A DNA stretch of 64,000 nt from Pseudodesulfovibrio sp. (GTDB lineage Bacteria > Desulfobacterota > Desulfovibrionia > Desulfovibrionales > Desulfovibrionaceae): NCBI GenBank assembly GCA_016744135.1, contig JADGEX010000001.1:879029-943028 (forward strand), read 5' to 3'. Under the pieces are notes generated by a model. That model ran no database searches. It was given only the letters and a program-made list of their open reading frames with translations, and was not told where the DNA came from. Position 1 is the stretch's first letter; every line of letters begins with the position of its first letter. The position numbers and the translations under genes are program-made. Positions 29,943-39,458 of this stretch are shown piece by piece.

Positions 29943-31331
29943 ATGACCAAAGATGCCATTGTCAAAGAGTTCGAAGCCATAGCCGGTGCCGACAAAGTTA
30001 TGACCAGCGAGACTGACCGTCACGCCTATTCCTACGATGCAGCCGTGCTTGACTCCGTCATGCCCGCACTCGTTGTCCGCCCCGAAGACAGCGAAACACT
30101 CGGAGCTGTCACCAAACTGTGTAACGATAACGGCCTGCCCCTGACCGTTCGCGGTGCCGGTACAAATCTTTCAGGTGGAACCATCCCTCATCCCGGTGGT
30201 GTCGTGGTTCTGACCAACGGCCTGAACCGCATTCTCGAAATCAATGAAGAAGACATGTATGCTGTGGTTGAACCCGGTGTCGTCACTGCCCAATTTGCAG
30301 CCGAAGTCGCCAAACGTGGCCTTTTCTACCCTCCGGATCCGGGTAGCCAAGCAGTCTCCACCCTCGGTGGTAACGTTGCCGAAAACGCAGGCGGTCTGCG
30401 CGGCCTCAAATACGGCGTAACCAAAGACTATGTCATGGGTGTGGACTTCTGGGACGTCAACGGCGAAATGATCAAATCAGGTTCCCGCACCGTCAAATGC
30501 GTCACCGGTTACAACTTGGCTGGCCTGATGATCGCTTCCGAAGGTACTCTGGGCGTATTCGACAAAATCATTCTCAAACTCATTCCACCTGTCGCCGCCG
30601 CCAGATCCATGATGGCGATTTTCCCCTCCATGAAAGCCGCTTCCGAAACAGTCGCCGCAATCATCGCCAACAAAATCGTCCCTGCCACCCTTGAGATGAT
30701 GGACAACTTCACCATCCGAGCAGTTGAAAACTTCCGAGGCGCAGGACTGCCGGTCGATGCTGCAGCCCTGTTGCTCATTGAAGTGGACGGCCACCCCGCA
30801 CAGGTGGAAGACGAAGCCGCCATGGTTGAAAAAATTTGCAAAGCCAACGGTGCAACTGAACTCAAGGTCGCCAAAGACGCTGCCGAACGTGATGCTGTCT
30901 GGCAGGCCCGTCGCGATGCTCTGCCCGCATTGGCCAAACTCAAGCCCACCTGTGTGTTGGAAGACGCCACCGTGCCACGTTCCAAAATTCCGGCCATGAT
31001 CGAAGCACTTGAAGACATCTCCAAAAAGCTCGACCTGACCATCGGTACTTTCGGTCACGCCGGAGACGGCAATCTGCATCCCACCATTCTGACCGACAAA
31101 CGCGACAAGAAGGAATGGGAACGTGTGGAAAAGGGCATCGACATGATCTTCGACAAAGCGCTCGCCATGGGCGGCACACTATCCGGCGAACATGGCATCG
31201 GCCTGGCTAAAGCCAAATATCTGGAGCAGGAAACATCTCGAGGCACACTGGAATACGCCCGTCGCATGAAGTCTGTTCTCGACCCCAAGGGTATCCTCAA
31301 CCCCGGCAAGATTGTCGGTCCCAGGTCCTAG
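29943..31331 (+). CDS. FAD-linked (D-)lactate dehydrogenase, GlcD family
   Basis: A 462-residue flavoprotein of the GlcD / D-lactate dehydrogenase family. The PCMH-type FAD-binding domain occupies about residues 35-215 (LTVRGAGTNLSGGTIPHPGG; GNVAENAGGLRGLKYG). The C-terminal cap domain has the conserved GHAGDGNLHPTIL and LSGEHGIGLAKAKYL. It oxidises 2-hydroxy acids, here most likely D-lactate, to pyruvate. The partner Fe-S protein gene starts 9 bases after the stop and should accept the electrons. GlcD-type glycolate oxidation cannot be excluded by sequence alone, but the operon points to lactate. Confidence 0.9.
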   Translation: MTKDAIVKEFEAIAGADKVMTSETDRHAYSYDAAVLDSVMPALVVRPEDSETLGAVTKLCNDNGLPLTVRGAGTNLSGGTIPHPGGVVVLTNGLNRILEINEEDMYAVVEPGVVTAQFAAEVAKRGLFYPPDPGSQAVSTLGGNVAENAGGLRGLKYGVTKDYVMGVDFWDVNGEMIKSGSRTVKCVTGYNLAGLMIASEGTLGVFDKIILKLIPPVAAARSMMAIFPSMKAASETVAAIIANKIVPATLEMMDNFTIRAVENFRGAGLPVDAAALLLIEVDGHPAQVEDEAAMVEKICKANGATELKVAKDAAERDAVWQARRDALPALAKLKPTCVLEDATVPRSKIPAMIEALEDISKKLDLTIGTFGHAGDGNLHPTILTDKRDKKEWERVEKGIDMIFDKALAMGGTLSGEHGIGLAKAKYLEQETSRGTLEYARRMKSVLDPKGILNPGKIVGPRS

Positions 31332-31340
31332 GGGGCAGTC

Positions 31341-32621
31341 ATGGCTGATATCAATAAACTCGCACAAATGTTCAAGGAGCTGGACGACCAGCTGGTCGGC
31401 TGCATGAAATGCGGCATGTGCCAGGCTGTTTGCCCGGTCTTCGCCCAAAGTGGTCGTGAAACTGACGTCACCCGCGGCAAGCTCGCCCTGTTGGAGGGGC
31501 TTGCCAACGAGATGTTCAAAGACCCGGAAGGCGTCAACGAAAAGCTCAACCGCTGCCTGCTCTGCGGTACCTGTCAGGCTAACTGCCCGTCCGGCGTATC
31601 CGTCATGGATATTTTCCTGAAGGCACGCGCCATCATGACCGGCTACTTCGGACTATCCACAACGAAAAAAGCCATATTCCGTGGCATGCTCAAAAACCCC
31701 AAGCTGTTCAACACACTGACCGGCATGGGAGCAAAGTTCCAGGGACTGTTCACCAAAAAGGTGGACGACATGCTTGGCTCAAGCTGTGCCCGGTTCAATG
31801 CACCGGTTATCGGCGACCGTCACTTCAACACTCTGGCCTCCAAGCCTCTGCACAAAATCGTGCCGGAATTAGATACACCTGCCGGAAAATCCGGCATCAA
31901 GGTAGCCTTCTATGTAGGCTGCGTTATTGACAAGATCTTCCCCCATGTGGGCGAAGCCATCCTCAAGGTACTCGATCACCACGGCGTGGGGGTATTCATG
32001 CCCTCGGGGCAGGCATGCTGCGGCATCCCGGCATTGTCCAGCGGTGACACCGATACCTTTGATACTCTGGTCGGCATCAACATGGAACGACTCCAGTCAG
32101 GTGAATTCGATTACCTCGTCACAGGATGCGCAACCTGTACCGCCACCATCAAAGAATTATGGCCTCGTATGTACAGTGGCAGTTCTGCCCTGAAATACGA
32201 CCTTGAACAGTTGGAAAAGAAGACTCTGGACATCAGCCAATTCCTGGTGAATATTCTCGGGGTAGAACCCAAGGAAATCAAAGGAGGCCGAGGCGTTACC
32301 TACCACGACCCCTGCCACCTAAAAAACTCCCTCGGCGTCACCGCGCAGCCCAGAAAAATCATTCAGGCTGCGGGATGCGACTTCAAGGAAATGGCGGAAG
32401 CCGGTACCTGCTGCGGTTGCGGCGGAAGCTTCAATATAGCTCATTACGACGTGTCCAAAAAGATCGGCAGCCGCAAAGCGGACAACATCATGGCAGCTGG
32501 CGTACAAACCGCCGCAACCAGTTGTCCTGCGTGCATGCTCCAGATCACTGACATGCTCTCCCAGAAGAACGCGAAGATGGACGTAAAACACGTCATCGAA
32601 CTCTACGCCGAAAGCCTTTAA
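31341..32621 (+). CDS. Lactate dehydrogenase Fe-S subunit (GlcF-like)
   Basis: A 426-residue protein with two 4Fe-4S ferredoxin motifs near the N-terminus (CMKCGMCQAVCPV and CLLCGTCQANCPS) and two CCG (heterodisulfide reductase-type) domains (CCGIPALSSGD; CCGCGGSFNIAHYD). It passes electrons from the flavoprotein encoded just upstream toward the membrane or soluble carriers. The start follows GGGGGCAG only loosely, but the frame and spacing fit. Together with its neighbour it forms the two-subunit D-lactate dehydrogenase expected in this cluster. Confidence 0.92.
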   Translation: MADINKLAQMFKELDDQLVGCMKCGMCQAVCPVFAQSGRETDVTRGKLALLEGLANEMFKDPEGVNEKLNRCLLCGTCQANCPSGVSVMDIFLKARAIMTGYFGLSTTKKAIFRGMLKNPKLFNTLTGMGAKFQGLFTKKVDDMLGSSCARFNAPVIGDRHFNTLASKPLHKIVPELDTPAGKSGIKVAFYVGCVIDKIFPHVGEAILKVLDHHGVGVFMPSGQACCGIPALSSGDTDTFDTLVGINMERLQSGEFDYLVTGCATCTATIKELWPRMYSGSSALKYDLEQLEKKTLDISQFLVNILGVEPKEIKGGRGVTYHDPCHLKNSLGVTAQPRKIIQAAGCDFKEMAEAGTCCGCGGSFNIAHYDVSKKIGSRKADNIMAAGVQTAATSCPACMLQITDMLSQKNAKMDVKHVIELYAESL

Positions 32622-32652
32622 TAACAAACGGATAGGTAACAAGGAACCAACC

Positions 32653-34767
32653 ATGTCCAAAAACCTGTATGTGAGCGCGACGGAAGAAAGAAGTGGCAAG
32701 TCAGCCGTAGTTCTGGGCGTCATGCAAATGCTCCTCAGAGAACTGCACAACGTCGCCATCTTCCGCCCCATCATCAATGACCCGGGTGAGGGAAACAAAG
32801 ACCACGACATCGCTTTGATGATCGATCACTTCAAGATGTCCATCCCTTATCGCGACACCTACGCGTATACTCTCAAACAAGCGCGTGAGCTGATCAACTC
32901 AGGTCAGCACGCGCTTGTTCTTGAGAATATTCTGAACAAATATAAATCACTAGAAGAAGAGTACGACTTCGTTCTCTGCGAAGGTACCGACTTCAAGGGC
33001 AAAGACCCGGCCTTCGAATTCGACCTCAACGCCGACATCGCGGCCAACATTGGCTCGCCCATGCTCGTGATCACTTCCGGCCGAGACAAGAACCCGGACG
33101 AAGTGGCCAACATCACTCAGTCCACTCTGGATACCTTGTCCGAAAAAGGTGTGGATTTCATCGCCTGCGTGGTTAACCGCGCTCCCGAAGGCATGACCGA
33201 TGAGATGTGTGGCACCATTGAATGTGACCGAAACGGTGAGCACATGCCGCTATACGTCATCCCTGAGAATGAAGCCCTTGGCAAACCGAGCATCGGTGAC
33301 GTCAAACGGTGGCTCGACGCTGACATCCTTTACGGTCACAGCGGCATGCAGACTCTGGTAGATAATTACGTGATCGCGGCCATGCAGATCGGCAACTTTT
33401 TGCAATACATCAAACCAGGCAGCTTGATCATCACACCGGGAGATAGGTCGGATATCATTCTGTCCAGCCTCGCATCCCGACTCTCCAGTTCCTATCCTGA
33501 CATAGCAGGTATCGTGCTGACTGGAGGCCTGGATGTCTCTGCCAACGTTCACAAACTCATCGAAGGTTGGACAGGAGTTCCGGTCCCCGTCCTCTCGGTC
33601 AAGGGACACACCTACCAGAACGTTCAGGAACTCAACCGATTGTATGGCCGCATTGAGGCTAACGACCACCAACGCATTGCCACTGCACTTGGCGGCTTTA
33701 CCCAGCATGTAAACGTGCAAGAACTCCGTGACCGTCTGGTCGAAAAACGGTCTACACGAGTCACGCCAAAAATGTTCGAATACTCCCTGTTCGACAAAGC
33801 TTCTCGCAACAAGCAACGCATTGTCCTGCCTGAAGGAACTGGCGAACGCATCCTGCGCGCCGCCGATATCCTGCTCAGGCGCGGTGTGGCTGAAATAATT
33901 CTGCTTGGTCGTGAAGATGAAATTCGCGATAAGGCTTCCAAGTTCGGTGTGGACATCTCCGGCGCTACCATTATCAACCCTGCAGAATCCGAACTGCTCG
34001 ACTCCTTTGCCGAAGAATACCTCGAACTGCGCAAGCACAAAGGCGTCATCGCCGAAGTTGCCTGGGACCGCATGTCCGACCCGACCTATTTTGGCACTAT
34101 GATGGTCCATAAAGGGTTCGCCGACGGCATGGTGGCTGGTTCCGTCACAACGACAGCCCAAACTATCCGTCCTGCCTTTGAATTCGTGAAGACCAAACCG
34201 GGCAGCTCCATTGTCTCCTCGGTCTTCCTCATGTGCCTCAAGGACCGCGTACTGGTATACGGCGACTGTGCTGTAAATCCCAACCCCGATGCCCGCCAGT
34301 TGGCGGAAATCGCTATCAGTGCCGCTGAAACCGCCAAGATCTTCGGTGTCACACCGAGAGTCGCCATGCTGAGTTACTCTACTGGTTCCTCCGGCAAAGG
34401 CGAAGACGTTGAAAAAGTCACTGAGGCTACACGCATTGCCAAGACCCTTATCGAAGGACGCGGACTGGACTTCCCCATTGAGGGACCACTTCAGTACGAT
34501 GCCGCCGTGGACCCGGAAGTCGCCAAGGTCAAACTGCCGGAATCCGATGTCGCCGGACGGGCCACAGTCTTTGTCTTCCCCGACCTGAACACCGGCAACA
34601 ATACATACAAGGCAGTGCAGCGTGCCGCCAACGCCGTTGCAATCGGCCCAATTCTTCAAGGACTCAATAAGCCGGTCAACGACCTGTCTCGCGGTTGTAC
34701 CGTGCCGGACGTCGTAAACACCGTTGCAATTACCGCCATCCAGGCTCAAGCCGAAAAAGGTGAATAA
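32653..34767 (+). CDS. pta: Phosphate acetyltransferase, long form
   Basis: A 704-residue enzyme converting acetyl-CoA and phosphate to acetyl phosphate. It is the long form: an N-terminal P-loop-like BioD-type domain (LYVSATEERSGKSAVVLG), a DRTGG domain (about 215-325), and the catalytic PTA domain from about 375 (RIVLPEGTGERILRAADILL; YGDCAVNPNPDARQLAEIA; MLSYSTGSSGKGEDVEKV). AAGGAACC precedes the ATG. Its stop is directly followed by the ackA start, so the two are translated together to turn acetyl-CoA into acetate plus ATP. Confidence 0.97.
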   Translation: MSKNLYVSATEERSGKSAVVLGVMQMLLRELHNVAIFRPIINDPGEGNKDHDIALMIDHFKMSIPYRDTYAYTLKQARELINSGQHALVLENILNKYKSLEEEYDFVLCEGTDFKGKDPAFEFDLNADIAANIGSPMLVITSGRDKNPDEVANITQSTLDTLSEKGVDFIACVVNRAPEGMTDEMCGTIECDRNGEHMPLYVIPENEALGKPSIGDVKRWLDADILYGHSGMQTLVDNYVIAAMQIGNFLQYIKPGSLIITPGDRSDIILSSLASRLSSSYPDIAGIVLTGGLDVSANVHKLIEGWTGVPVPVLSVKGHTYQNVQELNRLYGRIEANDHQRIATALGGFTQHVNVQELRDRLVEKRSTRVTPKMFEYSLFDKASRNKQRIVLPEGTGERILRAADILLRRGVAEIILLGREDEIRDKASKFGVDISGATIINPAESELLDSFAEEYLELRKHKGVIAEVAWDRMSDPTYFGTMMVHKGFADGMVAGSVTTTAQTIRPAFEFVKTKPGSSIVSSVFLMCLKDRVLVYGDCAVNPNPDARQLAEIAISAAETAKIFGVTPRVAMLSYSTGSSGKGEDVEKVTEATRIAKTLIEGRGLDFPIEGPLQYDAAVDPEVAKVKLPESDVAGRATVFVFPDLNTGNNTYKAVQRAANAVAIGPILQGLNKPVNDLSRGCTVPDVVNTVAITAIQAQAEKGE

Positions 34768-35970
34768 ATGAAAGTACTCGTCATCAATTCAGGCAGCTCA
34801 TCCATCAAATATCAGTTGCTCGACATGAACAACGAATCCGTTCTCTGCACGGGTCTCGTGGAGCGCATCGGAGAAGAAGTGGGTCGCCTGACACACAGGA
34901 TAGCACCCGACACCGAGGATGCTAAAAAAATCAAACTGGAACAGCCGATCTCTGATCATGAAGTTGGTATGACGCTCGCCATTGATCTCATTTGTGGCGA
35001 AAATGGTGTCGTCAAAGACAAAAGCGAAATCACAGCCATCGGGCACAGGATCGTGCATGGCGGCGAAAAACTGCATGAACCGACTTTGGTAGATGATGCA
35101 GTTGTGGAAGAACTGGAAAAGATTATTCCGCTGGCTCCACTCCACAACCCCGGTCATCTGGCCGGTATCCGCGTGGCTCGACACCTCTTCGCCGACGTTC
35201 CACAGGTGGTTGTCATGGACACCGCATATCACCAGACATTGCCGCCCAAAGCATATATGTACGCACTCCCTTATGAATTGTATGATGAGATGCGTATCCG
35301 TCGCTATGGCTTCCACGGCACTTCCCACGGTTTTATTGCCAAGGAAGCAGCCCGAATAATCGGCAAGTCTTTCGAAGAATTCAACTGCATCACAGTACAC
35401 CTTGGTAACGGTTGTTCAATGACCGCCACCAAGGAAGGTAAAGCAATCGACACATCCATGGGCATCACCCCGCTGGAAGGTCTTGTCATGGGCACACGTT
35501 CCGGCGATGTGGACCCGGCCCTGCACGCCTTGCTGGCACGAACCCGCAATATGACATCCGAAGATGTTGATCGAATGCTCAATAAAGAATCCGGCCTCAA
35601 GGGATTGTGCGGCATGAACGACATGCGCGACATCCACGCGGCCATTGAAATGGGCGATGAAAAGGCCAAACTCGCTCTGGATGTCCAAACCTACAGAAAC
35701 CGTAAATACATCGGCAGTTACATGGCTGTTCTGGGCCATGTCGACGCCATAATTTTCACCGCCGGAATTGGTGAAAACGACTATATCGTGCGCCGCGAAT
35801 CATTGAAAGGCCTTGAGTGCTTCGGTGTAAAGATCGATCAGATGAACAATGCACAGCGAGCTGCAGAACCATTAAAAATCAGTACAGAAGACAGTTCTAT
35901 CGAAGTCTGGGTTATCCCGACCAACGAAGAACTCGCCATTGCACGCGAAACAAAGAATTTTGTGAATTAA
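34768..35970 (+). CDS. ackA: Acetate kinase
   Basis: A 400-residue acetate kinase, standard length. The start MKVLVINSGSSSIKYQLLD, GHRIVHGGE, MDTAYHQTLPP, HLGNGCSM and FTAGIGEN are all family signatures. It transfers phosphate from acetyl phosphate to ADP, giving the substrate-level ATP of lactate oxidation. The ATG immediately follows the pta stop codon with no intergenic base, which implies translational coupling. Confidence 0.98.
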   Translation: MKVLVINSGSSSIKYQLLDMNNESVLCTGLVERIGEEVGRLTHRIAPDTEDAKKIKLEQPISDHEVGMTLAIDLICGENGVVKDKSEITAIGHRIVHGGEKLHEPTLVDDAVVEELEKIIPLAPLHNPGHLAGIRVARHLFADVPQVVVMDTAYHQTLPPKAYMYALPYELYDEMRIRRYGFHGTSHGFIAKEAARIIGKSFEEFNCITVHLGNGCSMTATKEGKAIDTSMGITPLEGLVMGTRSGDVDPALHALLARTRNMTSEDVDRMLNKESGLKGLCGMNDMRDIHAAIEMGDEKAKLALDVQTYRNRKYIGSYMAVLGHVDAIIFTAGIGENDYIVRRESLKGLECFGVKIDQMNNAQRAAEPLKISTEDSSIEVWVIPTNEELAIARETKNFVN

Positions 35971-36032
35971 TCAGTAACGACCTGTTGCGGGAGCCATTGG
36001 CCCTTGGTCGAATCAATCTGGAGGTGGATACC

Positions 36033-36662
36033 ATGTCATCCAAGGATACATTGTATCAAACGTTTGTGGAAAAAGCGGAACTCGTTTCCGCGTTCGTGAC
36101 GAATATCGACAGCGAAGAAGCTGCCGTCGATTACGTCATCAACCTGTGTGATAAAAAAGAAGCATGTCAGCTTCTAGCCAGCGGTTGCGAAGCCGATCTT
36201 TCTGAAAAAGCTGAAACTTTGTGTGATGCGAAGCAAACCAAAGTCATCGCCGCCCCGGGCCTGAAAAGCGATTTGTACGAAACGCTGGCCGCCAAATCCA
36301 AAAAATCCGGTTTCGACTGTATTGATTCCGGTATGCGCAAGCATCTTGCTGGCATCGACATCGGTTTTACCATTGCCGAATACGGCATTGCCGACACCGG
36401 CACCCTGATGGTCGACTGCCCGAGTGAAGAACTCCGCCTTGCCACCATGGTCAGCGAATACCACGTCTGTGTCGTTCCGAAATCCAAGATTCGTGCGAAT
36501 ACCTACGGCGTAGAAAAAATGATGCTCACCCGGATGAAAAAAACACCGAACTATCTTGCCTTCATCACTGGTGCCAGCCGCACCGCAGACATCGAACGCG
36601 TGCTTGCCCTTGGCGTGCACGGTCCCCTTGAACTCCATATCCTTATTCTGGAGGACCAATAA
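36033..36662 (+). CDS. lutC: LUD-domain protein, LutC-like L-lactate dehydrogenase subunit
   Basis: A 209-residue protein with a LUD (LutB/LutC) domain from about residue 60: GFTIAEYGIADTGTLMVDCPSEELRLATMVSE is typical. The ATG at 36033 has GGAGGTGG upstream; the frame is open back into ackA at 35817, but that part is a shadow. Its last base overlaps the first base of the next gene. With that gene it probably forms the L-lactate dehydrogenase of the LutABC/LldEFG type, which converts L-lactate to pyruvate. Confidence 0.88.
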   Translation: MSSKDTLYQTFVEKAELVSAFVTNIDSEEAAVDYVINLCDKKEACQLLASGCEADLSEKAETLCDAKQTKVIAAPGLKSDLYETLAAKSKKSGFDCIDSGMRKHLAGIDIGFTIAEYGIADTGTLMVDCPSEELRLATMVSEYHVCVVPKSKIRANTYGVEKMMLTRMKKTPNYLAFITGASRTADIERVLALGVHGPLELHILILEDQ

Positions 36663-38818
36663 TGCAGAAAGCTGACAACCTGAAAGAATACCGTAAGGAA
36701 TTACAAGAGTCTCTGGACAATGAATTCCTGCGCACGACTCTTGATAATTTTGCCGTGGCCTACAAAGCAGGACGAGCCAACGCCTTCAAAGGCATGGATG
36801 TACGCAGCCTGATCGACGACATCGCCTGTTCCAAAGACGCAGCCGGTGAAAATTTCGAAGCTCTCTACAAAGAATTCAAAGAAAACGCAGAGGCCGCTGG
36901 CATCCACGTTCACTTTGCCAAAACCGGCGACGAGGCCAACCAGATCATCGCCCAAATCGCCAAAAACTCCGACTGTAAAAAGATAGTTAAATCAAAATCC
37001 ATGACAGCAGAGGAAACTCTGCTCAACCATGATCTGGAAGACGCTGGCCTTGAGGTCACTGAAACAGACCTTGGTGAATGGATCATTCAGTTGCGCCATG
37101 AAGGCCCGTCTCACATGGTTATGCCTGCCATTCACCTGTCCCGCTATCAGGTTGGCGATCTCTTCACCGAAGTCACCGGCTCGAAGCAGGATGCTGAGAT
37201 CGAAAAGTTGGTCAAAGTAGCCCGCCGAGAACTCAGACAAAAATACGTCGAAGCAGACATGGGCATCACCGGCGCCAACTTCGCCGTGGCCGAAACCGGC
37301 GGTATTGGTCTGGTTACCAACGAGGGCAACGCCCGCCTAGTGTCCACCCTGCCCCGCGTGCACGTCGCGCTCATGGGTATCGACAAACTTCTGCCGAACC
37401 TTCACGATGCCCTACGCATCCTGAAAGCGCTGCCACGCAACGCCACCGGTCAGCAGATCACATCGTACGTCACCTGGATCACCGGCGCCAACGAATGTCT
37501 TTCCGCTGAAGACGGTAAAAAAGAAATCCACTACGTCATATTGGACAATGGCCGCTCCGAATTACTCAAGGACTCCTTGTTCTCACAGGTTAACCGTTGT
37601 GTCCGCTGTGGTGCCTGTGCCAACGTCTGTCCGGTTTACCGACTGGTTGGTGGTCACAAGATGGGCCACATCTATATCGGTGCCATTGGCCTAATCCTGA
37701 CATACTTCTTCCACGGCAAAGACAAGGCCAAAAACCTCGTCCAGAACTGCATTAACTGTGAAGCATGCAAGGACGTCTGTGCTGGCGGCATTGATCTGCC
37801 CCGACTCATCAAAGAAATCCATGCCCGTATTCAAGATGAAGACGGTCATCCGCTTCCGAGCGTCCTGCTGAGCAAAGTTCTCAGAAACCGCAAGTTGTTC
37901 CATACTCTGCTTCGCACTGCCAAATGGGGCCAAAAGCCCGTGGCTGAAAAAGACGGATTTATCCGCCATCTGCCCATGATCTTCTCCAAGGAACACAGCT
38001 TCCGTGCTCTGCCGACTATTGCTGAAAAACCATTCCGCGACTGGTGGAAAGACAACCGCCCGGAAGTAAAGAAACCCAAACTCAGGGTTGCACTGTTCTC
38101 CGGTTGCGTGCAGGACTTCGTTTATCCTGAACAAATGCAGGCTGCTGTTGAACTCTTTGCCGCCAACAACGTGAGCATGGAATACCCCATGGAACAGTCC
38201 TGTTGCGGTCTGCCAGTTCAGATGATGGGTGAAATGGAAGCATCCCGCGATGTCGCCAAGCAGAACCTTCGCGCTTTCGAGCCTGATGCCTATGACTATA
38301 TCATTACCTTGTGTGCCTCCTGTGCGGCCCACCTCAAACATAACTACCCTAAACTGGTGATGGACAGACCCGCTCTCAAATATAGAGCAGACGCCTTTGC
38401 CGACAAGATTATCGACTACTCCTCTTTTGTGAACGACGTTCTCAAGGTAAAGAAAGTCGATTTCAATGAAAGCAAGGAAAAGGCCACATACCACGCGCCA
38501 TGCCACCTCTGCCGAGGTCTTGAAGTGCATGACGCCCCCCGCCAGCTCATTGAAAAAGGCGGTATGGAATATGTAGAATGCGCCGAAGAAGAAGTCTGCT
38601 GTGGATTTGGCGGCACCTTCTCCATGAAGTTCCCGGAACTCTCTGCCGAACTGCTGAACAAAAAACTCACCAATGTTGAAGAAACCGGTGCCACCACGCT
38701 CCTCACAGATTGCCCCGGTTGCATCATGCAGTTACGCGGTGGACTAAAGACCCGCGGCTCAAAAATCAAAGTCAGGCACGTGTCCGAAGTTCTGGCAGAC
38801 AACAGCAAGAAGAAATAA
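36662..38818 (+). CDS. lutB: LutB-LutA fusion: LUD / 4Fe-4S / CCG-domain protein
   Basis: A 718-residue fusion. Residues about 60-290 are a LUD domain (KIVKSKSMTAEETLLNHDLE; ITGANFAVAETGGIGLVTNEG). From about 312 come two ferredoxin motifs (CVRCGACANVCPV; CINCEACKDVCAG). The C-terminal 250 residues hold two CCG domains (CCGLPVQMMGEMEASRD; CCGFGGTFSMKFPELSAELL), equivalent to LutA. In Bacillus LutA and LutB are separate proteins. The ATG overlaps the lutC stop (TAATG) and GGAGGACC lies just upstream. It is the last gene of the lactate cluster and is followed by a strong terminator. Confidence 0.92.
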   Translation: MQKADNLKEYRKELQESLDNEFLRTTLDNFAVAYKAGRANAFKGMDVRSLIDDIACSKDAAGENFEALYKEFKENAEAAGIHVHFAKTGDEANQIIAQIAKNSDCKKIVKSKSMTAEETLLNHDLEDAGLEVTETDLGEWIIQLRHEGPSHMVMPAIHLSRYQVGDLFTEVTGSKQDAEIEKLVKVARRELRQKYVEADMGITGANFAVAETGGIGLVTNEGNARLVSTLPRVHVALMGIDKLLPNLHDALRILKALPRNATGQQITSYVTWITGANECLSAEDGKKEIHYVILDNGRSELLKDSLFSQVNRCVRCGACANVCPVYRLVGGHKMGHIYIGAIGLILTYFFHGKDKAKNLVQNCINCEACKDVCAGGIDLPRLIKEIHARIQDEDGHPLPSVLLSKVLRNRKLFHTLLRTAKWGQKPVAEKDGFIRHLPMIFSKEHSFRALPTIAEKPFRDWWKDNRPEVKKPKLRVALFSGCVQDFVYPEQMQAAVELFAANNVSMEYPMEQSCCGLPVQMMGEMEASRDVAKQNLRAFEPDAYDYIITLCASCAAHLKHNYPKLVMDRPALKYRADAFADKIIDYSSFVNDVLKVKKVDFNESKEKATYHAPCHLCRGLEVHDAPRQLIEKGGMEYVECAEEEVCCGFGGTFSMKFPELSAELLNKKLTNVEETGATTLLTDCPGCIMQLRGGLKTRGSKIKVRHVSEVLADNSKKK

Positions 38819-38915
38819 CCGTAAACTAAGATTACATGAGGCTCTCAGAAGGTAAGGACCGCAATCCATAGAAGCTCACTACCCCGCTTCCTCCCAATGA
38901 TATGGCCTCTATGTA

Positions 38916-38952
38916 GGTTCCCCGACTACCCACAGTCGGGGAACCATTTTTT
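38916..38952 (+). terminator. Terminator of the lactate cluster
   Basis: A perfect 12-bp stem, GGTTCCCCGACT / AGTCGGGGAACC, with a 6-base loop and a seven-base T-run. Confidence 0.95.
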
Positions 38953-38967
38953 TGACAAAATCAGAAC

Positions 38968-39004
38968 AAAAAAAAGCCCCTCCGGTCAGACCGGAGGGGC
39001 TTTT
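38968..39004 (-). terminator. Terminator of the HU gene
   Basis: Read on the minus strand, AAAAGCCCCTCCGGT pairs with ACCGGAGGGGCTTTT, followed by a run of eight T residues. It faces the lactate-cluster terminator, so the two units are insulated from each other. Confidence 0.93.
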
Positions 39005-39024
39005 ACATACCTCTTTAATCGCAG

Positions 39025-39297
39025 CTACTTGACGGCGTCCTTGAGGACCTTACCGGGCTTGAACTGGGCGACCTTGGTGGCAGGAATCTTGATTTCTGCG
39101 CCAGTGCGGGGATTGCGGCCAGTGCGTGCTTTTCTTTCGCTGACACTGAAGGTACCGAAGCCGGTCAGGGTCAACTTGTTGCCAGCGGCCAGCTCGTCCT
39201 GGATGATGTCGAGAATGGCGTTCATGGAAGCTTCGGCCTGTGCTTTGGAAGTACCGTTCTTTTCAGCAATCTTTGCTACGAGTTCAGCTTTGGTCAT
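39025..39297 (-). CDS. hup: DNA-binding protein HU
   Basis: A 90-residue HU-family protein, standard length. It begins MTKAELVAKIAEKNGTSKAQ, contains GFGTFSVSERKARTGRNPRTG (the DNA-binding arm with RNPRTG) and ends with FKPGKVLKDAV. HU binds and bends DNA as a dimer and compacts the nucleoid. AGGAGTTTTT precedes the ATG. Monocistronic, with its own terminator. Confidence 0.97.
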   Translation of the reverse strand: MTKAELVAKIAEKNGTSKAQAEASMNAILDIIQDELAAGNKLTLTGFGTFSVSERKARTGRNPRTGAEIKIPATKVAQFKPGKVLKDAVK

Positions 39298-39458
39298 AAA
39301 AAACTCCTACAAGTGGTTTATTTGATGTCTTAAACAAGTGACACGTTGTTCATTTCGACGGTTTATACACGCTCGAAATGGTTATGGGAAGTCAAAAAGC
39401 ACCGTATAGCGTAACTTTTTCCATAAAATAGACTATCCGAAACGTCTTTCTCTGTGGG

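Noticed and set aside
33250..34749. A 499-codon open frame antisense to pta
   Set aside because: Shadow of a well-supported pta gene; composition rich in Gly, Val and Cys with no motif.
35817..36032. Upstream extension of the LutC-like gene into ackA
   Set aside because: Lies inside ackA in another frame; a strong ribosome site marks the start at 36033.
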